Counted from the stretch's first letter, positions 28,130 to 38,319 are shown. The stretch: 64,000 nt of DNA from Alteromonadales bacterium alter-6D02 (GCA_002835545.1 PIZK01000016.1:1-64000); one strand, 5' to 3'. A program made the numbers and translations. The notes: a model not told the origin generated them from the letters alone.

Positions 28130-29680
28130 ATGGCTATTACATTAATGGTTCAAGGAACCACGTCAGATGCTGGAAAGTCAACTTTAGTGTGTGGTTTAGC
28201 GCGCGCGTTTAAACGTCAAGGGCTAAACGTTGCGCCTTTTAAACCGCAAAATATGGCACTAAATAGCGCGGTAACTATTGATGGTGGCGAAATTGGCCGT
28301 GCGCAAGCATTACAAGCTCAGGCTTGTGGCTTAGAGCCTATTACCGATTTTAATCCGGTGCTATTAAAGCCTAGTACAGACATCGGTTGCCAAGTGATTA
28401 TCAATGGTAAGGTTGCGGCGCAATTGAGCGCCGTTAATTATCATAACTATAAACCAACGGCGATGAAGGCAGTGTTAGCGGCGCATCAGCGTTTAGAGCA
28501 AGGCTTCGATATGGTGGTGGTCGAAGGTGCGGGGAGTCCTGCGGAAATTAATCTTCGCGATCGTGATATTGCCAACATGGGCTTTGCTGAAGAGGTCGAT
28601 TGCCCAGTGATTATTGTTGCTGATATTGATCGAGGCGGCGTGTTTGCTCACCTAACAGGAACGCTTGCTTGTTTAAGCCAAAGTGAACAAGACCGAGTGA
28701 TCGGTTTTGTCATTAACCGTTTTCGCGGAGATCGCTCGTTGCTTACTTCAGGTAATGATTGGCTAGAGGAGCAAACTGGTAAACCGGTGTTGGCTGTTCT
28801 TCCGTATCTACAGGGGCTGTATTTAGATAGTGAAGATAGTGTTGCTACTGAGCAGCACAGTGAGAATCCCAAACTTAAAGTGGTGGTTCCTGTTTACCCT
28901 AGAATTAGTAATCACAACGACCTTGATGCTATGCGTGCGCACCCTCAGCTTGATGTTGAGTTAATAGGCCCGCAGCTGCAATCAAATACCGAGCAAGGTC
29001 AAGCTAGCACACTTAATCAGCCTAAACCCGCCGCCGACTTAATTGTGTTGATGGGGTCGAAGAATACTCAAGCCGATTTGCAATGGCTTAAAGAGCAAGG
29101 TTGGGATAGCCATATCGCCAAGCATTTACGTTATGGTGGCAAAATTTTAGCCATTTGTGGTGGTTTGCAAATGTTAGGGCAGTTGATTGATGATCCTGAT
29201 GCAATAGAATCTCCTGCTGCCAAACGTAGTCAAGGGTTTGGTTATTTACCTATTAATACAGTGTTGACTAAAGATAAAGAGCTTACCCTAAAGCAAGGCC
29301 AATTAAGGCTACCCGGTCAAGAAGCCGTAGCAATTCAAGGGTACGAAATTCATGCGGGAGTGAGTCTGATTACAGAGCTGCAACCTATCACTCAAGTCGT
29401 GTTTGAAGAGAATGACGTAACCACCAAAGAACATGCGTTTGGCGCGGGTTGCTTATCTTCTGATGGTCAAATTTTTGCTAGTTATTGGCATGGCTTGATG
29501 GATACGCCTGAGGCGCTTAACGCTATCTTAACTTGGGCTGGTGATGGCGAAAGTTTTGATAGTATTGATTATCAAGTGTTGCGAGAGCAAAGTATTGACG
29601 CCTTAGCAGATAGTGTTGAGCAAGAATTTGATTGGACTCGTTATCAACAGGCAATGAATAAGTTTAATCAGCAACGTTGA
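28130..29680 (+). CDS. cobQ: Cobyric acid synthase (glutamine-hydrolysing)
   Basis: CobQ/CbiP amidates side chains b, d, e and g of adenosylcobyrinic acid a,c-diamide using glutamine and ATP, giving cobyric acid. The N-terminal DTBS-like ATPase has [21 protein letters not shown] and [10 protein letters not shown]; the C-terminal class I amidotransferase has the catalytic cysteine in [10 protein letters not shown] and histidine in [12 protein letters not shown] longer frame starts at 28061 inside the DUF2956 gene, but ATG 28130 (MAITLMVQG), preceded by AGGTAGGGCAGG, fits family length (516 aa). No other cobalamin genes are in the window. Confidence 0.94.
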   Translation: MAITLMVQGTTSDAGKSTLVCGLARAFKRQGLNVAPFKPQNMALNSAVTIDGGEIGRAQALQAQACGLEPITDFNPVLLKPSTDIGCQVIINGKVAAQLSAVNYHNYKPTAMKAVLAAHQRLEQGFDMVVVEGAGSPAEINLRDRDIANMGFAEEVDCPVIIVADIDRGGVFAHLTGTLACLSQSEQDRVIGFVINRFRGDRSLLTSGNDWLEEQTGKPVLAVLPYLQGLYLDSEDSVATEQHSENPKLKVVVPVYPRISNHNDLDAMRAHPQLDVELIGPQLQSNTEQGQASTLNQPKPAADLIVLMGSKNTQADLQWLKEQGWDSHIAKHLRYGGKILAICGGLQMLGQLIDDPDAIESPAAKRSQGFGYLPINTVLTKDKELTLKQGQLRLPGQEAVAIQGYEIHAGVSLITELQPITQVVFEENDVTTKEHAFGAGCLSSDGQIFASYWHGLMDTPEALNAILTWAGDGESFDSIDYQVLREQSIDALADSVEQEFDWTRYQQAMNKFNQQR

Positions 29681-29697
29681 TTGACTGAGAGGGCACG

Positions 29698-30918
29698 GTG
29701 AACAAGACGCATCTATTAGAACAAGTCGATTACTTAGTGATTGGTGCAGGCATTCTTGGCGCTGCAACGGCGATGACTCTTTTGCAGCGCTACCCTCATC
29801 GCAGCGTCGCGATCGTAGAAAAAGAGTCTGGTGGTGCAGCTCACCAAACCGGACGAAATTCGGGGGTGATTCACGCGGGTGTTTATTACCAGCCAGGTAG
29901 TCTTAAGGCGCAGTTTTGTCAGCAAGGAGCGGAAGCTACGAAGGCCTTTTGTCTTGAGCATGAAATCCCTTTTGAACAATGTGGTAAGCTCATTGTTGCG
30001 ACTAGTCCGCTTGAATATGAGCGACTGCAACAACTGATTATTCGCGCTCAAGAGCATCAATTGGATGTTGAGGTAATAAGTCAGCAACGGTTACAACAGT
30101 TAGAGCCCAATATCGCTGGTATTGGTGCATTGTTAGTTAAAGACACGGCAATTGTCGATTATAAACAAGTGACCCGTCGGATGCTTGATAAAGTTGTGGC
30201 CGCGGGTGGTCAGGTGTTATTTGAGCATCAAGTAAATGCCATTGATACCTGCAATGCAGGTATTGAAGTGACAACCAGTTATGGTGTTGTAGCAGCTAAA
30301 ACACTCATTAGCTGCGCTGGCATCATGAGCGATCGCATCGTTAGCCTGTTGGGTCTTGAGCCTGAGTTTGAAATGATCCCATTTCGTGGTGAGTATTTCT
30401 TATTGCCTGAGCGGCACAATCAAATCGTCAAGCACTTAATTTACCCAGTACCAGACCCGTCACTTCCTTTTTTGGGCGTTCACTTAACCAAAATGATTGA
30501 TGGTACGGTGACCGTGGGGCCTAATGCAGTGCTGGCTCCTGGGCGAGAAAGTTATCGCCATGGGCAAGTTAATTGGCAGGATTGCCGCGAATTACTGACA
30601 AGTAAAGGGCTGCGCAAAGTGGTGTTTAAACACTTTAAAGCGAGTGTCAGTGAGTTTAAAAACAGTGTATTTAAACAAGGCTATTTGCACCAAGTCAGAA
30701 AGTATTGCCCACAATTACGCACTAGCGACTTATTACCTTACCGTGCGGGTATCCGTGCTCAAGCAATCACTAAACAGGGGCAATTAATCGATGATTTCTT
30801 GTTTGTTAAACAACCTAATTGTTTAATTGTTGCTAATGCTCCATCACCTGCCGCCACTTCAGCGATACCTATTGCACAGTATATTGTTGAACAATTACAC
30901 CTTGCTGATGAAGATTAA
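29698..30918 (+). CDS. lhgO: L-2-hydroxyglutarate oxidase
   Basis: LhgO is an FAD-dependent, membrane-associated oxidase that converts L-2-hydroxyglutarate to 2-oxoglutarate. The 406-aa product has the dinucleotide-binding LVIGAGILGAATAMTL, the GRNSGVIHAGVYYQPGSLKA segment characteristic of the LhgO/DAO family, and a C-terminal FAD-contacting NAPSPAATSAIPIAQYI. The start is GTG 29698 behind GAGAGGGCAC, 17 bp after cobQ. The gene may be co-transcribed with gph-DUF2956-cobQ. Confidence 0.92.
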   Translation: MNKTHLLEQVDYLVIGAGILGAATAMTLLQRYPHRSVAIVEKESGGAAHQTGRNSGVIHAGVYYQPGSLKAQFCQQGAEATKAFCLEHEIPFEQCGKLIVATSPLEYERLQQLIIRAQEHQLDVEVISQQRLQQLEPNIAGIGALLVKDTAIVDYKQVTRRMLDKVVAAGGQVLFEHQVNAIDTCNAGIEVTTSYGVVAAKTLISCAGIMSDRIVSLLGLEPEFEMIPFRGEYFLLPERHNQIVKHLIYPVPDPSLPFLGVHLTKMIDGTVTVGPNAVLAPGRESYRHGQVNWQDCRELLTSKGLRKVVFKHFKASVSEFKNSVFKQGYLHQVRKYCPQLRTSDLLPYRAGIRAQAITKQGQLIDDFLFVKQPNCLIVANAPSPAATSAIPIAQYIVEQLHLADED

Positions 30919-31037
30919 ACCTACCACAGTAATTGAGATATTTTTAGTAATACTACGTCAGTAAGTATTCAATCATAAATGCTTTATATTGAATGGTTTA
31001 GTTTGTTATCGGCATGGTTTTGAAATAATTAGAAACA

Positions 31038-31061
31038 GTTTAAACGGGCCCGTGCTCTAGA
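31038..31061. other. GC-rich patch GTTTAAACGGGCCC...TCTAGA in the receptor promoter region
   Basis: Within AT-rich intergenic DNA, GTTTAAAC (31038-31045) directly abuts GGGCCC (31046-31051) and TCTAGA follows at 31056-31061, then a run of six G. The patch is compositionally unlike its surroundings. It may be an operator or leader element of the TonB-dependent receptor; it also resembles a restriction polylinker, probably by chance. Confidence 0.4.
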
Positions 31062-31103
31062 GGGGGGACGATATATTGATATACTCACTCTTTTTCTTAG
31101 GTT

Positions 31104-33191
31104 GTGAAAATAATAACAATGACAACACAAACCATTTCACGCGCGCTGACTTTAAGTTTATGCCTGAGCGTCCCCTTCATGGCTGTTGCAAATCAGCCAA
31201 CCAATTCGGTTGAAGCTGAGGAGTCGCTAAGTAACTCAAATTATCCAGCAAACTTTTTTACTCAATATCAGCCACAAAATGCCTTTGATATGGTTGAGCG
31301 CTTACCTGGCTTTAGCTTCGATGGCGGTAGTTCAGCTCGAGGCTTTGGCGGTAATGCGGGTAATGTATTAATTGATGGAGCTCGCCCGACATCGAAGTCA
31401 GGTGGTTTAAGTGGAGCATTAAAGCGTATTCCAGCAGAGCAAGTTGAACGTATTGACATTATCCGTGGTGGTGTTGGTGCTGGTGAAGCCTCTGGACAAA
31501 CTGTCGTTGCCAATATTGTGAAACGCAAAAATGTGACCTCGGGAACATGGGCGTTTAAAACTCGCCGCGCGCCAGATGGTACCACTAAGCCTAATATTGA
31601 AGCCGCGATTAGTACTCACTTAGGTGAGTGGGAGTCGATGTTTGATATCGATTTGGGGTTTGGCCCGGGTTACCGTACCAATTTAATTACCAAGCGTGAC
31701 GCTGATGATGTTGTTACCGACCAAACGACAGAAACAATGGATAGCCTAGGTCGCTTTACCTTTTCTAACGCTCAATTAGCCAGAGAATTTGACCAAGGTC
31801 ACTTAACGCTAAATGGTCGACTCGGTACTGATAAATGGACGGGGGATTTTAAACGACTTCATTATGATGGCGTTGTGACTGACCCTGCTGATGTTTCAAG
31901 TGAATGGGAACTTGCTATCGTCAACCGCTACACTGTCATGGAGCTTGGCGCTAACTGGGCGCAGGAGTTTGAGCAATGGAAATGGCGCAGCTTAGGGTTA
32001 TTCCAAGTTGAGGAGCGAGAAAATAATAGTGCTGACCAAGACCGTGAAGGTGGAATCATTACTAATTATGGTGACTTTAAGCGTGAGCGAACTAAGAAAG
32101 AATTTATCGTACGTAATACCTTCGCTTATAACGGGTCTAATGCTTTTAAACCCGAATACGGTATAGAGCTTGCAAAAAACAGTCTAGAAACGCAGTTAGA
32201 TAAGACGGAGAACGGGCAATTACAAAGTTTGACCAATGCTAATGTCACCGTAGAAGAGATTAGGGGTGAGCTCTTTGCAAGTTTTAGCTATGCCCAAAGT
32301 GATGCCCTTACCTTAGAAGGGGGATTAACGGCTGAATTCTCAACGATTGAAGTCACAGGGGAAGATCCTAAAGAGCAAAATTTTAGTTTTATAAAACCTC
32401 GTTTGTCTGCTAGTTATGAATTGAACCCTAGTGTGCGCCTGTCTCTTACGGCAGAACATGTCGTTGGACAGTTGAACTTTGACGATTTTGCAGCCAGTAC
32501 TTCTTCAGAAGATGATCGAGATGTTTCTGGAAACTCTGCTTTAGTGCCCGATCAAAGCAGTGATTTAACTGCTGTGTTTGATTGGAGTTTTAGTGAGAAG
32601 GGTAGCTTGAAATTAGAAGCGTTTCATTATTGGCAAGATGATGTTTACGAAGAAATTGAGTTTGCTTCTTCTACCGAAGAAGAGCGAGTTTATGGTTTAG
32701 GCAATGCAGGTAAAGCCAGAGTGTGGGGGGTTAAGGCTGACCTTAACTTACCTATTGATGCTGTTTTGAAAAATGGTTTAGTTGAGTTGAGCTATGACTA
32801 TCAAGATTCTAAATTCTATGATGAGATTATTGCTAATCACCGCCCTGTGAGTGATTACGTTCCAAATAATCTACGAATTAAATTTAGACAAGATATAACT
32901 GAACAACAATGGGCTTGGGGTGGCGAGTTTTACCGTCGCTTTACCAATAAAGACTACTTGGTGGATCAAGTATCAACCTTTAAAGGTAATGATCGTTTAC
33001 GCATTTTTGCTGAAACAACTTATTTTGATGGATTGAAGATTCAATTAGAAATGCATCAAGCTAATGTAGGTAAGTTTACCCGTATCAGAAATTTTTATGA
33101 GGGGACACGTAACGGCGAATACACAGGTTATGAGGTGTCACAGCGTCGTCGTGAACCTGAATATAAACTATCAGTTTGGGGTACGTTCTAA
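31104..33191 (+). CDS. TonB-dependent outer-membrane receptor
   Basis: The 695-aa protein has a signal peptide (cleavage after AVA, about residue 29), a plug domain (about 50-150, with NVLIDGARPTSKSGGLSGAL and ERIDIIRGGVGAGEASGQTV), and a beta-barrel ending in aromatic KLSVWGTF. TonB-dependent receptors import siderophores, cobalamin, carbohydrates or peptides; the substrate is not evident. A canonical TonB box is not clear. The start is either GTG 31104 or ATG 31119; both leave the signal peptide intact. The gene is monocistronic with its own terminator. Confidence 0.88.
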   Translation: MKIITMTTQTISRALTLSLCLSVPFMAVANQPTNSVEAEESLSNSNYPANFFTQYQPQNAFDMVERLPGFSFDGGSSARGFGGNAGNVLIDGARPTSKSGGLSGALKRIPAEQVERIDIIRGGVGAGEASGQTVVANIVKRKNVTSGTWAFKTRRAPDGTTKPNIEAAISTHLGEWESMFDIDLGFGPGYRTNLITKRDADDVVTDQTTETMDSLGRFTFSNAQLAREFDQGHLTLNGRLGTDKWTGDFKRLHYDGVVTDPADVSSEWELAIVNRYTVMELGANWAQEFEQWKWRSLGLFQVEERENNSADQDREGGIITNYGDFKRERTKKEFIVRNTFAYNGSNAFKPEYGIELAKNSLETQLDKTENGQLQSLTNANVTVEEIRGELFASFSYAQSDALTLEGGLTAEFSTIEVTGEDPKEQNFSFIKPRLSASYELNPSVRLSLTAEHVVGQLNFDDFAASTSSEDDRDVSGNSALVPDQSSDLTAVFDWSFSEKGSLKLEAFHYWQDDVYEEIEFASSTEEERVYGLGNAGKARVWGVKADLNLPIDAVLKNGLVELSYDYQDSKFYDEIIANHRPVSDYVPNNLRIKFRQDITEQQWAWGGEFYRRFTNKDYLVDQVSTFKGNDRLRIFAETTYFDGLKIQLEMHQANVGKFTRIRNFYEGTRNGEYTGYEVSQRRREPEYKLSVWGTF

Positions 33192-33227
33192 ACTTTGTAG
33201 CTTGAGTTCAAACATCTCAAGATGTAT

Positions 33228-33257
33228 AGCCGCTAGTCATCTATTAGCGGCTTTTTT
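33228..33257 (+). terminator. Terminator of the TonB-dependent receptor gene
   Basis: The stem AGCCGCTA / TAGCGGCT (8 bp, 9-base loop) is followed by a T-run, 36 bp after the stop. Confidence 0.9.
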
Positions 33258-33483
33258 GTGCCCTTTTTAAATCAGGGCTGTGTACAAAGCATACTCTTTT
33301 GGGTGGGGGAGCTGTCACAGACTCTTATAGTCTAGACGATAAACTGGTTAGATTACTCGACATTGAGTTGGAAAGTATCTATAGTGCCGCACTTCACTCG
33401 GTGCCGCTCTTTATTTATACACTTTAGCTTGCGCTCGTTACCTCAATATTTAAGCGATTTGATACGCTTTTAGGAACACTTCT

Positions 33484-35088
33484 TTGATTACTTCTGCAAA
33501 CATTACCATGCAATTTGGCGCTGAGCCGTTATTTGAAAATATTTCTGCACAATTTGGTCACGGCAATCGCTATGGACTTATTGGCGCTAATGGGTGTGGT
33601 AAATCAACCTTTATGAAAATCCTCAGTGGTGAATTAATGCCAACAGCGGGAAACGTCTCTATTACCCCGGGTAATAAAGTAGGTATCTTGAGTCAAAACC
33701 AATTCGCCTTTGAAGAGTATAGTGTGGTTGATACGGTGATTATGGGCGATGCTGAGTTATGGAAAATCAAAGAAGAGCGCGATCGTATTTATGCCATGGC
33801 AGAGATGTCGGAAGAAGATGGAATGCGCGTAGCTGAGTTAGAAAGTGTTTTTGCCGAAATGGATGGTTACAGCGCAGAAAGCAGGGCTGGCGATATCTTA
33901 TTAGAGGCAGGCATCGAAGAGGAATTTCATTTTGGCTTGATGAAGCAAGTCGCCCCAGGTTGGAAAGTTCGAGTGCTATTAGCACAGGCGTTATTTGCTA
34001 ACCCTGACATTTTATTGTTAGATGAACCGACCAATAACTTGGATATCCATACGATTAACTGGTTGGCTGAAGTGTTAAACCAGCGTAAATCGACCATGAT
34101 TATTATCTCTCATGATCGCCACTTCTTAAATTCAGTATGTACGCATATGGCTGACATTGATTATGGTGAGCTACGTATTTATCCGGGTAACTATGAATAT
34201 TTCATGGAAGCGTCGAGCCTTATTCGTGAGCAGTTATTAGCTGAAAATGCTAAGAAAAGTGAAGAAATTGATGAGCTACAGGCTTTTGTAAATCGCTTCG
34301 GAGCCAATGCATCAAAAGCTAAACAGGCAAGCTCTCGCGCGAAGAAAATGGATAAGATTAAACTTGATGAGGTTAAAGCATCAAGTCGAATCTCACCATC
34401 ATTGAGCTTTAAAGAAAGCAAAACTTTACACCGCCAAGCATTAATCCTTGAAGAACTATCCCATGGCTTTGACGGGGAAGTGTTATTCCAAAATGGAGAC
34501 TTAATTCTTGAAGCGGGCGCTAAGCTTGCGATCATTGGAGAAAACGGTGTCGGTAAAACCACCTTCTTACGATGTTTAGTTCAAGAGTTAGAAGCTAATC
34601 ACGGTGTCGTTAAGTGGTCCGAAAATGCGCAAATTGGTTACTGTCCTCAAGACAGCAGTCATGAGTTCGATAATGACTTAAACTTGTTTGATTGGATGTC
34701 GCAATGGCGTACGCCAAAACATAATGATTTGATGGTTCGTGCCATGCTTGGCCGTTTATTATTTACCGCTGATGACGCGAACAAAAAAGCAAAAAACTGT
34801 TCTGGTGGCGAGAAGAATCGTCTATTGTTTGGCAAATTAATGATGCAAGATATCAATGTGCTGATTATGGATGAACCAACAAACCACATGGACATGGAAG
34901 CGATTGAGTCTTTAAATGTGGCACTGAAGGCTTACGATGGTACATTAATTTTTGTTAGTCATGATCGCGAGTTTGTTTCTTCGTTGGCCACGGGAATTAT
35001 TGAAGTGAAAGATCAACAGATCATTAATTTCAAAGGAACCTATGATGAATACTTGGCGGATCGCAACAAAAGTCGACGCGTAGCTTAA
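33484..35088 (+). CDS. ybiT: ABC-F family ATPase YbiT
   Basis: This 534-aa ABC-F protein has two nucleotide-binding domains and no membrane segment. The first has Walker [11 protein letters not shown] and Walker [12 protein letters not shown]; the second has [17 protein letters not shown] signature and [11 protein letters not shown]. An inter-domain linker (about residues 245-320) is rich in charged residues. ABC-F proteins act on the ribosome exit/peptidyl-transferase region. The sequence aligns along its length with E. coli YbiT ([36 protein letters not shown]). The start is TTG 33484 with AGGAA upstream. Confidence 0.93.
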   Translation: MITSANITMQFGAEPLFENISAQFGHGNRYGLIGANGCGKSTFMKILSGELMPTAGNVSITPGNKVGILSQNQFAFEEYSVVDTVIMGDAELWKIKEERDRIYAMAEMSEEDGMRVAELESVFAEMDGYSAESRAGDILLEAGIEEEFHFGLMKQVAPGWKVRVLLAQALFANPDILLLDEPTNNLDIHTINWLAEVLNQRKSTMIIISHDRHFLNSVCTHMADIDYGELRIYPGNYEYFMEASSLIREQLLAENAKKSEEIDELQAFVNRFGANASKAKQASSRAKKMDKIKLDEVKASSRISPSLSFKESKTLHRQALILEELSHGFDGEVLFQNGDLILEAGAKLAIIGENGVGKTTFLRCLVQELEANHGVVKWSENAQIGYCPQDSSHEFDNDLNLFDWMSQWRTPKHNDLMVRAMLGRLLFTADDANKKAKNCSGGEKNRLLFGKLMMQDINVLIMDEPTNHMDMEAIESLNVALKAYDGTLIFVSHDREFVSSLATGIIEVKDQQIINFKGTYDEYLADRNKSRRVA

Positions 35089-35102
35089 CCCTTCCTATCA
35101 TC

Positions 35103-35130
35103 GAGGTAGCCTAAATCCACAGGTTACCTC
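35103..35130. terminator. Hairpin between convergent ybiT and the lytic transglycosylase gene
   Basis: GAGGTAGCCT (35103-35112) pairs with AGGTTACCTC (35121-35130), 10 bp with one G-U, loop of 8. It lacks a T-run, but its position between convergent genes suggests a shared terminator. Confidence 0.55.
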
Positions 35131-35191
35131 TGCTTAACCCCTCCACTTCCTCGCATTTCCACTTAACTATTTCTGCTTCAAACATTGTGCC

Positions 35192-35818
35192 TTACTGCGA
35201 ATTATTTGCTAAAGCATAGCGCTGATACAAAATATTGACTCGCTTAACATAGTGCTGCGTTTCTTTAAACGGAGGAATACCGTGGTATTTTCTAACGTTT
35301 GAAGCGCCAGCGTTATATGCTGCGATGGCTAAACTGATATCACCATTAAACTGAATTAATAAGCTGGCAAGGTATTGTGTGCCTGCGGTGATGTTTTGGC
35401 TTATTTCAAAAGCGTTAGTAACCCCTAGTTCCTTTGCGGTTTCAGGCATTAACTGCATCAAACCTTGAGCTCCGACACGAGAAACAGCTTGCGGCTTAAA
35501 TGCTGACTCTGCGTGGACCACTGCCTGAATCAATGCAATGTCGAGTTTGTTTTTAGCACTCGCTTGTTGGATGTGTTGTTTAAACTTGTCAGGAAAAAGC
35601 GGTGTATTATGCCAGTTAACAGAGGAGTTAACCTGACAGGCATAACAGTCATATTTAAGTAACTTAAATCGATGATGTGCAGGCTTAGTATCTGTAAATA
35701 CCACGCTACCATCGGCTTTAGTGTATTGATAAACGCGTTGCTCTTTAGCCTCGATATTTATGGTTAATACGCTAATAAGGGTCGCAAAAAAAAGTTTGAC
35801 CCGAACATACCTAAGCAT
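35192..35818 (-). CDS. SLT-type lytic transglycosylase with DUF4124-like N-terminus
   Basis: The 208-aa exported protein has a signal peptide (about residues 1-24), an N-terminal DUF4124-like beta segment (VYQYTKADGSVVFTDTKP) and a lysozyme-like SLT domain. The catalytic glutamate is in AVVHAESAFKPQAVS, followed by GAQGLMQLMPETA and IAAYNAGASNVRKYHG, all characteristic. It would cleave murein glycan strands to 1,6-anhydro products. Its start ATG overlaps the end of the upstream 103-aa membrane-protein gene by 8 bp, so the two are co-translated. Confidence 0.92.
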   Translation of the reverse strand: MLRYVRVKLFFATLISVLTINIEAKEQRVYQYTKADGSVVFTDTKPAHHRFKLLKYDCYACQVNSSVNWHNTPLFPDKFKQHIQQASAKNKLDIALIQAVVHAESAFKPQAVSRVGAQGLMQLMPETAKELGVTNAFEISQNITAGTQYLASLLIQFNGDISLAIAAYNAGASNVRKYHGIPPFKETQHYVKRVNILYQRYALANNSQ

Positions 35819-36122
35819 TCATTGCTCTAATGGCTTTAACAAAGTACCCAACCAACAACGCGATTAATACCCCGTAAAGTGTACTCAGGCCTGCCGCTAG
35901 TAAAAAGGTTTGCAGCGGAATTGAAGCCGTCACGCCTTCAGGGGCCATCTCAAGTAAATTATCTTGAAATAAGAAAAGACAAAATACACTTGAAAAGACC
36001 GTTATTGTTGTCGCAATGGCTGTTGCCTTAAAAAATTCATTAGGCATTTTGTAATGAATTACAGCAGCGCAAATGACTGAAAGTAGAGCTAAGAAATAGG
36101 GGATTAAAATAAGCAAAATCAA
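35811..36122 (-). CDS. Small three-helix membrane protein, unknown function
   Basis: The 103-aa product consists of three hydrophobic helices (about residues 2-22, 30-52 and 68-96) joined by short loops, with a basic C-terminus (VKAIRAMNA). No family is recognised. It is encoded immediately upstream of, and overlapping by 8 bp, the lytic transglycosylase gene, suggesting a linked role at the cell envelope; that is a positional inference. Confidence 0.6.
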   Translation of the reverse strand: MILLILIPYFLALLSVICAAVIHYKMPNEFFKATAIATTITVFSSVFCLFLFQDNLLEMAPEGVTASIPLQTFLLAAGLSTLYGVLIALLVGYFVKAIRAMNA

Positions 36123-36334
36123 ACGCCAAGTTAAAAATTATGACTTGAGTATAACGTAATGGAGCCGCGATAAATACTGTTAAACGAGCAACTTAAGTCG
36201 AGAAGAGCGCTTTAATTAAAAGCGGTGATAAATGAGTAAAAAGCTAGACGCGCTAAACCTTGTCGTGATTTTGACGCACAACAAGGCTTATCGTTGCTGC
36301 TAAGGGGGAGATATTACTTAGGCCCACGTTAAGG

Positions 36335-36994
36335 TTAATTCGGTATTCTAACCTTAGACGCCTTGCGATACATATACCAAGTAAGCCAGAGTGTTAGGGT
36401 TAAGCCAATGGCTGTGTAAATTGCAGGTTGTGGGTTTTCCACGGTGCTAATTGAGCCCGCGTAACTGGCGATGATAATGTAGGGCAGAGAACTAATACTC
36501 CAAGCTAGGATAAAGGTTTTGAATGGCATTTTGGTTAACCCTGCTAAGCACGCCGTTGCTTCCGGTAAAATGGGTATTGCACGAGAGAGTAATACCATCG
36601 AGAAACCATGACGTTTAAAGGTGTCGATTGCCTCATTACGATCATTTTCCTTTTTCATTAATAGCCTAAATACCCTTTGCCCATACTTATGACTTAAAAA
36701 ATAGCCGCAGGTTGCAGCGCCGAACATTCCTAGAGAGACAAAAAAAACCGCTAAGCTATGGCCTAAGAAGTAGCCTGCTAAAAGAGTAACGGTCAAGGTA
36801 GGAATGGCTATAAATAAATCTGCAAATAAAAATAGGGTGATTAAGATACCGACATAAAGCAGGTTAAGCTCCCCTACGTATGCAAACCAGCTTTCTATCT
36901 GCTCTGCGGTGAGCACACCGCTGAATTTAATCACTGCAAATGTTGCAGAGAAAAACAGAAAAATAACTAATAATAACTTGATAAATGATTTCAT
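36335..36994 (-). CDS. TVP38/TMEM64 (VTT-domain) family membrane protein
   Basis: The 219-aa integral membrane protein has about five or six helices and the VTT/SNARE-associated core: FADLFIAIPTLTVTLLAGYFLG, a glycine-rich GMFGAATCGYFLSHKYGQRV segment and LLSRAIPILPEATACLAGLTKM. The family includes DedA relatives and lipid scramblase-like proteins; a role in lipid or polyprenyl-phosphate movement is known for some members only. It is the last gene of the SDR-DUF2141-TVP38 operon (12 bp after the DUF2141 gene). Confidence 0.85.
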   Translation of the reverse strand: MKSFIKLLLVIFLFFSATFAVIKFSGVLTAEQIESWFAYVGELNLLYVGILITLFLFADLFIAIPTLTVTLLAGYFLGHSLAVFFVSLGMFGAATCGYFLSHKYGQRVFRLLMKKENDRNEAIDTFKRHGFSMVLLSRAIPILPEATACLAGLTKMPFKTFILAWSISSLPYIIIASYAGSISTVENPQPAIYTAIGLTLTLWLTWYMYRKASKVRIPN

Positions 36995-37006
36995 AGCATC
37001 GAGTCC

Positions 37007-37501
37007 TTATGGATATACAACGGCGATGAATAAGCCTTTTTGATATTGAGCTTTACTCACTTTTGAATTTTTATAGTTTGGTGGGCCTGTGAGCGTGACT
37101 TTTTGTTGATTGGTAAAACCGAGCCCATCTTTTGGCCAAATCCCTGTCCAGTTCTTGGTGACTTTTGTATCTTCATTCTCATCATGGAGCACTTTCACTG
37201 CTATTTCCTCTAAGGTCTGCTCAAAGCTGAATAACAGTTCTGAGCTCTCTGCTTTGTGCGTTTGAATCGATAACGCTTTACTATGCACTTTAGGAAATCC
37301 ATCTTGTGAGAAGAGCATGACCATAATATTGCCACCGCGATCTTTGTCTATGTTAGTGACTTTTACCGTAAAAGTAGGAGTGGAGTGAGATTGTGCGTTA
37401 ACGGTGTTTGTTTGCATCAGACTAGTTCCAATAATTAAAGGGGCGATGAGAGAGAGCAATAACGAATTTTTTTTGTTTTCATCAGAGTGGAGGTTAAGCA
37501 T
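37007..37501 (-). CDS. DUF2141 family exported protein
   Basis: The 164-aa protein has an N-terminal signal/anchor helix (about residues 13-33, cleavage near VNAQS) and a beta-rich domain with TVKVTNIDKDRGGNIMVMLF, AVKVLHDENEDTKVTKNW and GLGFTNQQ, which are the conserved blocks of DUF2141. Function is unknown; members occur beside lipid or carotenoid-type genes. It overlaps the SDR gene by 8 bp and precedes the TVP38 gene by 12 bp. Confidence 0.8.
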   Translation of the reverse strand: MLNLHSDENKKNSLLLSLIAPLIIGTSLMQTNTVNAQSHSTPTFTVKVTNIDKDRGGNIMVMLFSQDGFPKVHSKALSIQTHKAESSELLFSFEQTLEEIAVKVLHDENEDTKVTKNWTGIWPKDGLGFTNQQKVTLTGPPNYKNSKVSKAQYQKGLFIAVVYP

Positions 37502-38225
37502 TTTTTAAAATCCTTCTGCCGATGAATGGAGCAAACTGCATCAGGTATTTTAGTAAAGTGACTTTACCGATGTAGTTATCTAGCACATTGCGTTTTATAC
37601 CACTAATGATTCTATCTGCTGCGACTGACGCTGATATTTTCCCATGGCCTCGACCGTAGGTCATTTGTGTATCAACGACTGGGAGAAATGCTTGGTAGAC
37701 CTCAATGTTAGTGCTGCTCAGCTGATAGCGTAACGACTGGCTGAAAATATTGAGTGCTCCTTTTGTGCCACAATAAATAGCAGAATGAGTTTTCGGGGTT
37801 AACGCTAACCCTGAATTTATATTAATAATTGCAGTTGAGCTCTGTTGGGTCATTGTGGGTAGCAACAGATAGCACAAGCTGCAAATACTGGTGAAATTAA
37901 GATTGATTTCGCGAGCGATAGTGTCATAACAAAAAGCCACATCGGTTAGTTTGGGCGTATATTGAACCGCCGCATTATTAATGAGAACATCAATCGTGGG
38001 ATAAGTATTGTTAAGGTATTCACCAATGGCTTTCACCTCGGTGAGATTAGATAAGTCTGCTTGATAGGTCGTGATGTGTTCGAACTCTAGCTTGAGTGAT
38101 TGCAATTTTTTTATATCTTTTCCAATGACAATAAGAGCATTGTCCTTGGAGAGTTTTTTTACCAGTTGATAGCCAATCCCTGAAGTACCACCGGTGATAA
38201 CTATCTTTTTGTTCTTTAGAAACAT
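37494..38225 (-). CDS. Short-chain dehydrogenase/reductase
   Basis: The 243-aa classical SDR has the cofactor motif VITGGTSGIGYQL (residues 10-22), LINNAAVQY, the catalytic serine in ININSGLA and the YCGTKGA (YxxxK) motif. The C-terminus (LKYLMQFAPFIGRRILKN) is hydrophobic and basic, suggesting membrane association, as in DltE-type SDRs. It heads the operon with DUF2141 and TVP38 genes and is divergent from a Crp/Fnr-type regulator 90 bp away. Substrate unknown; a lipid substrate is plausible from its partners. Confidence 0.88.
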   Translation of the reverse strand: MFLKNKKIVITGGTSGIGYQLVKKLSKDNALIVIGKDIKKLQSLKLEFEHITTYQADLSNLTEVKAIGEYLNNTYPTIDVLINNAAVQYTPKLTDVAFCYDTIAREINLNFTSICSLCYLLLPTMTQQSSTAIININSGLALTPKTHSAIYCGTKGALNIFSQSLRYQLSSTNIEVYQAFLPVVDTQMTYGRGHGKISASVAADRIISGIKRNVLDNYIGKVTLLKYLMQFAPFIGRRILKNA

Positions 38226-38238
38226 ATTTTTACCTTAA

Positions 38239-38319
38239 TCAATGGTTATTGAGTGCTTACGGCTGTAATGATCGTTAAACTCTCCCTTATGCGCATTAAC
38301 TTAAGATAATAACCAATGA
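38239..38319. promoter_or_regulatory. Inverted 12-bp boxes flanking the SDR/Crp-type divergent promoter
   Basis: TCAATGGTTATT (38239-38250) and AATAACCAATGA (38308-38319) are inverted copies with one mismatch, at opposite ends of the 90-bp divergent promoter region. The second copy overlaps the regulator start codon. This arrangement would let one factor, possibly the Crp-type protein itself, control both sides. Confidence 0.5.
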
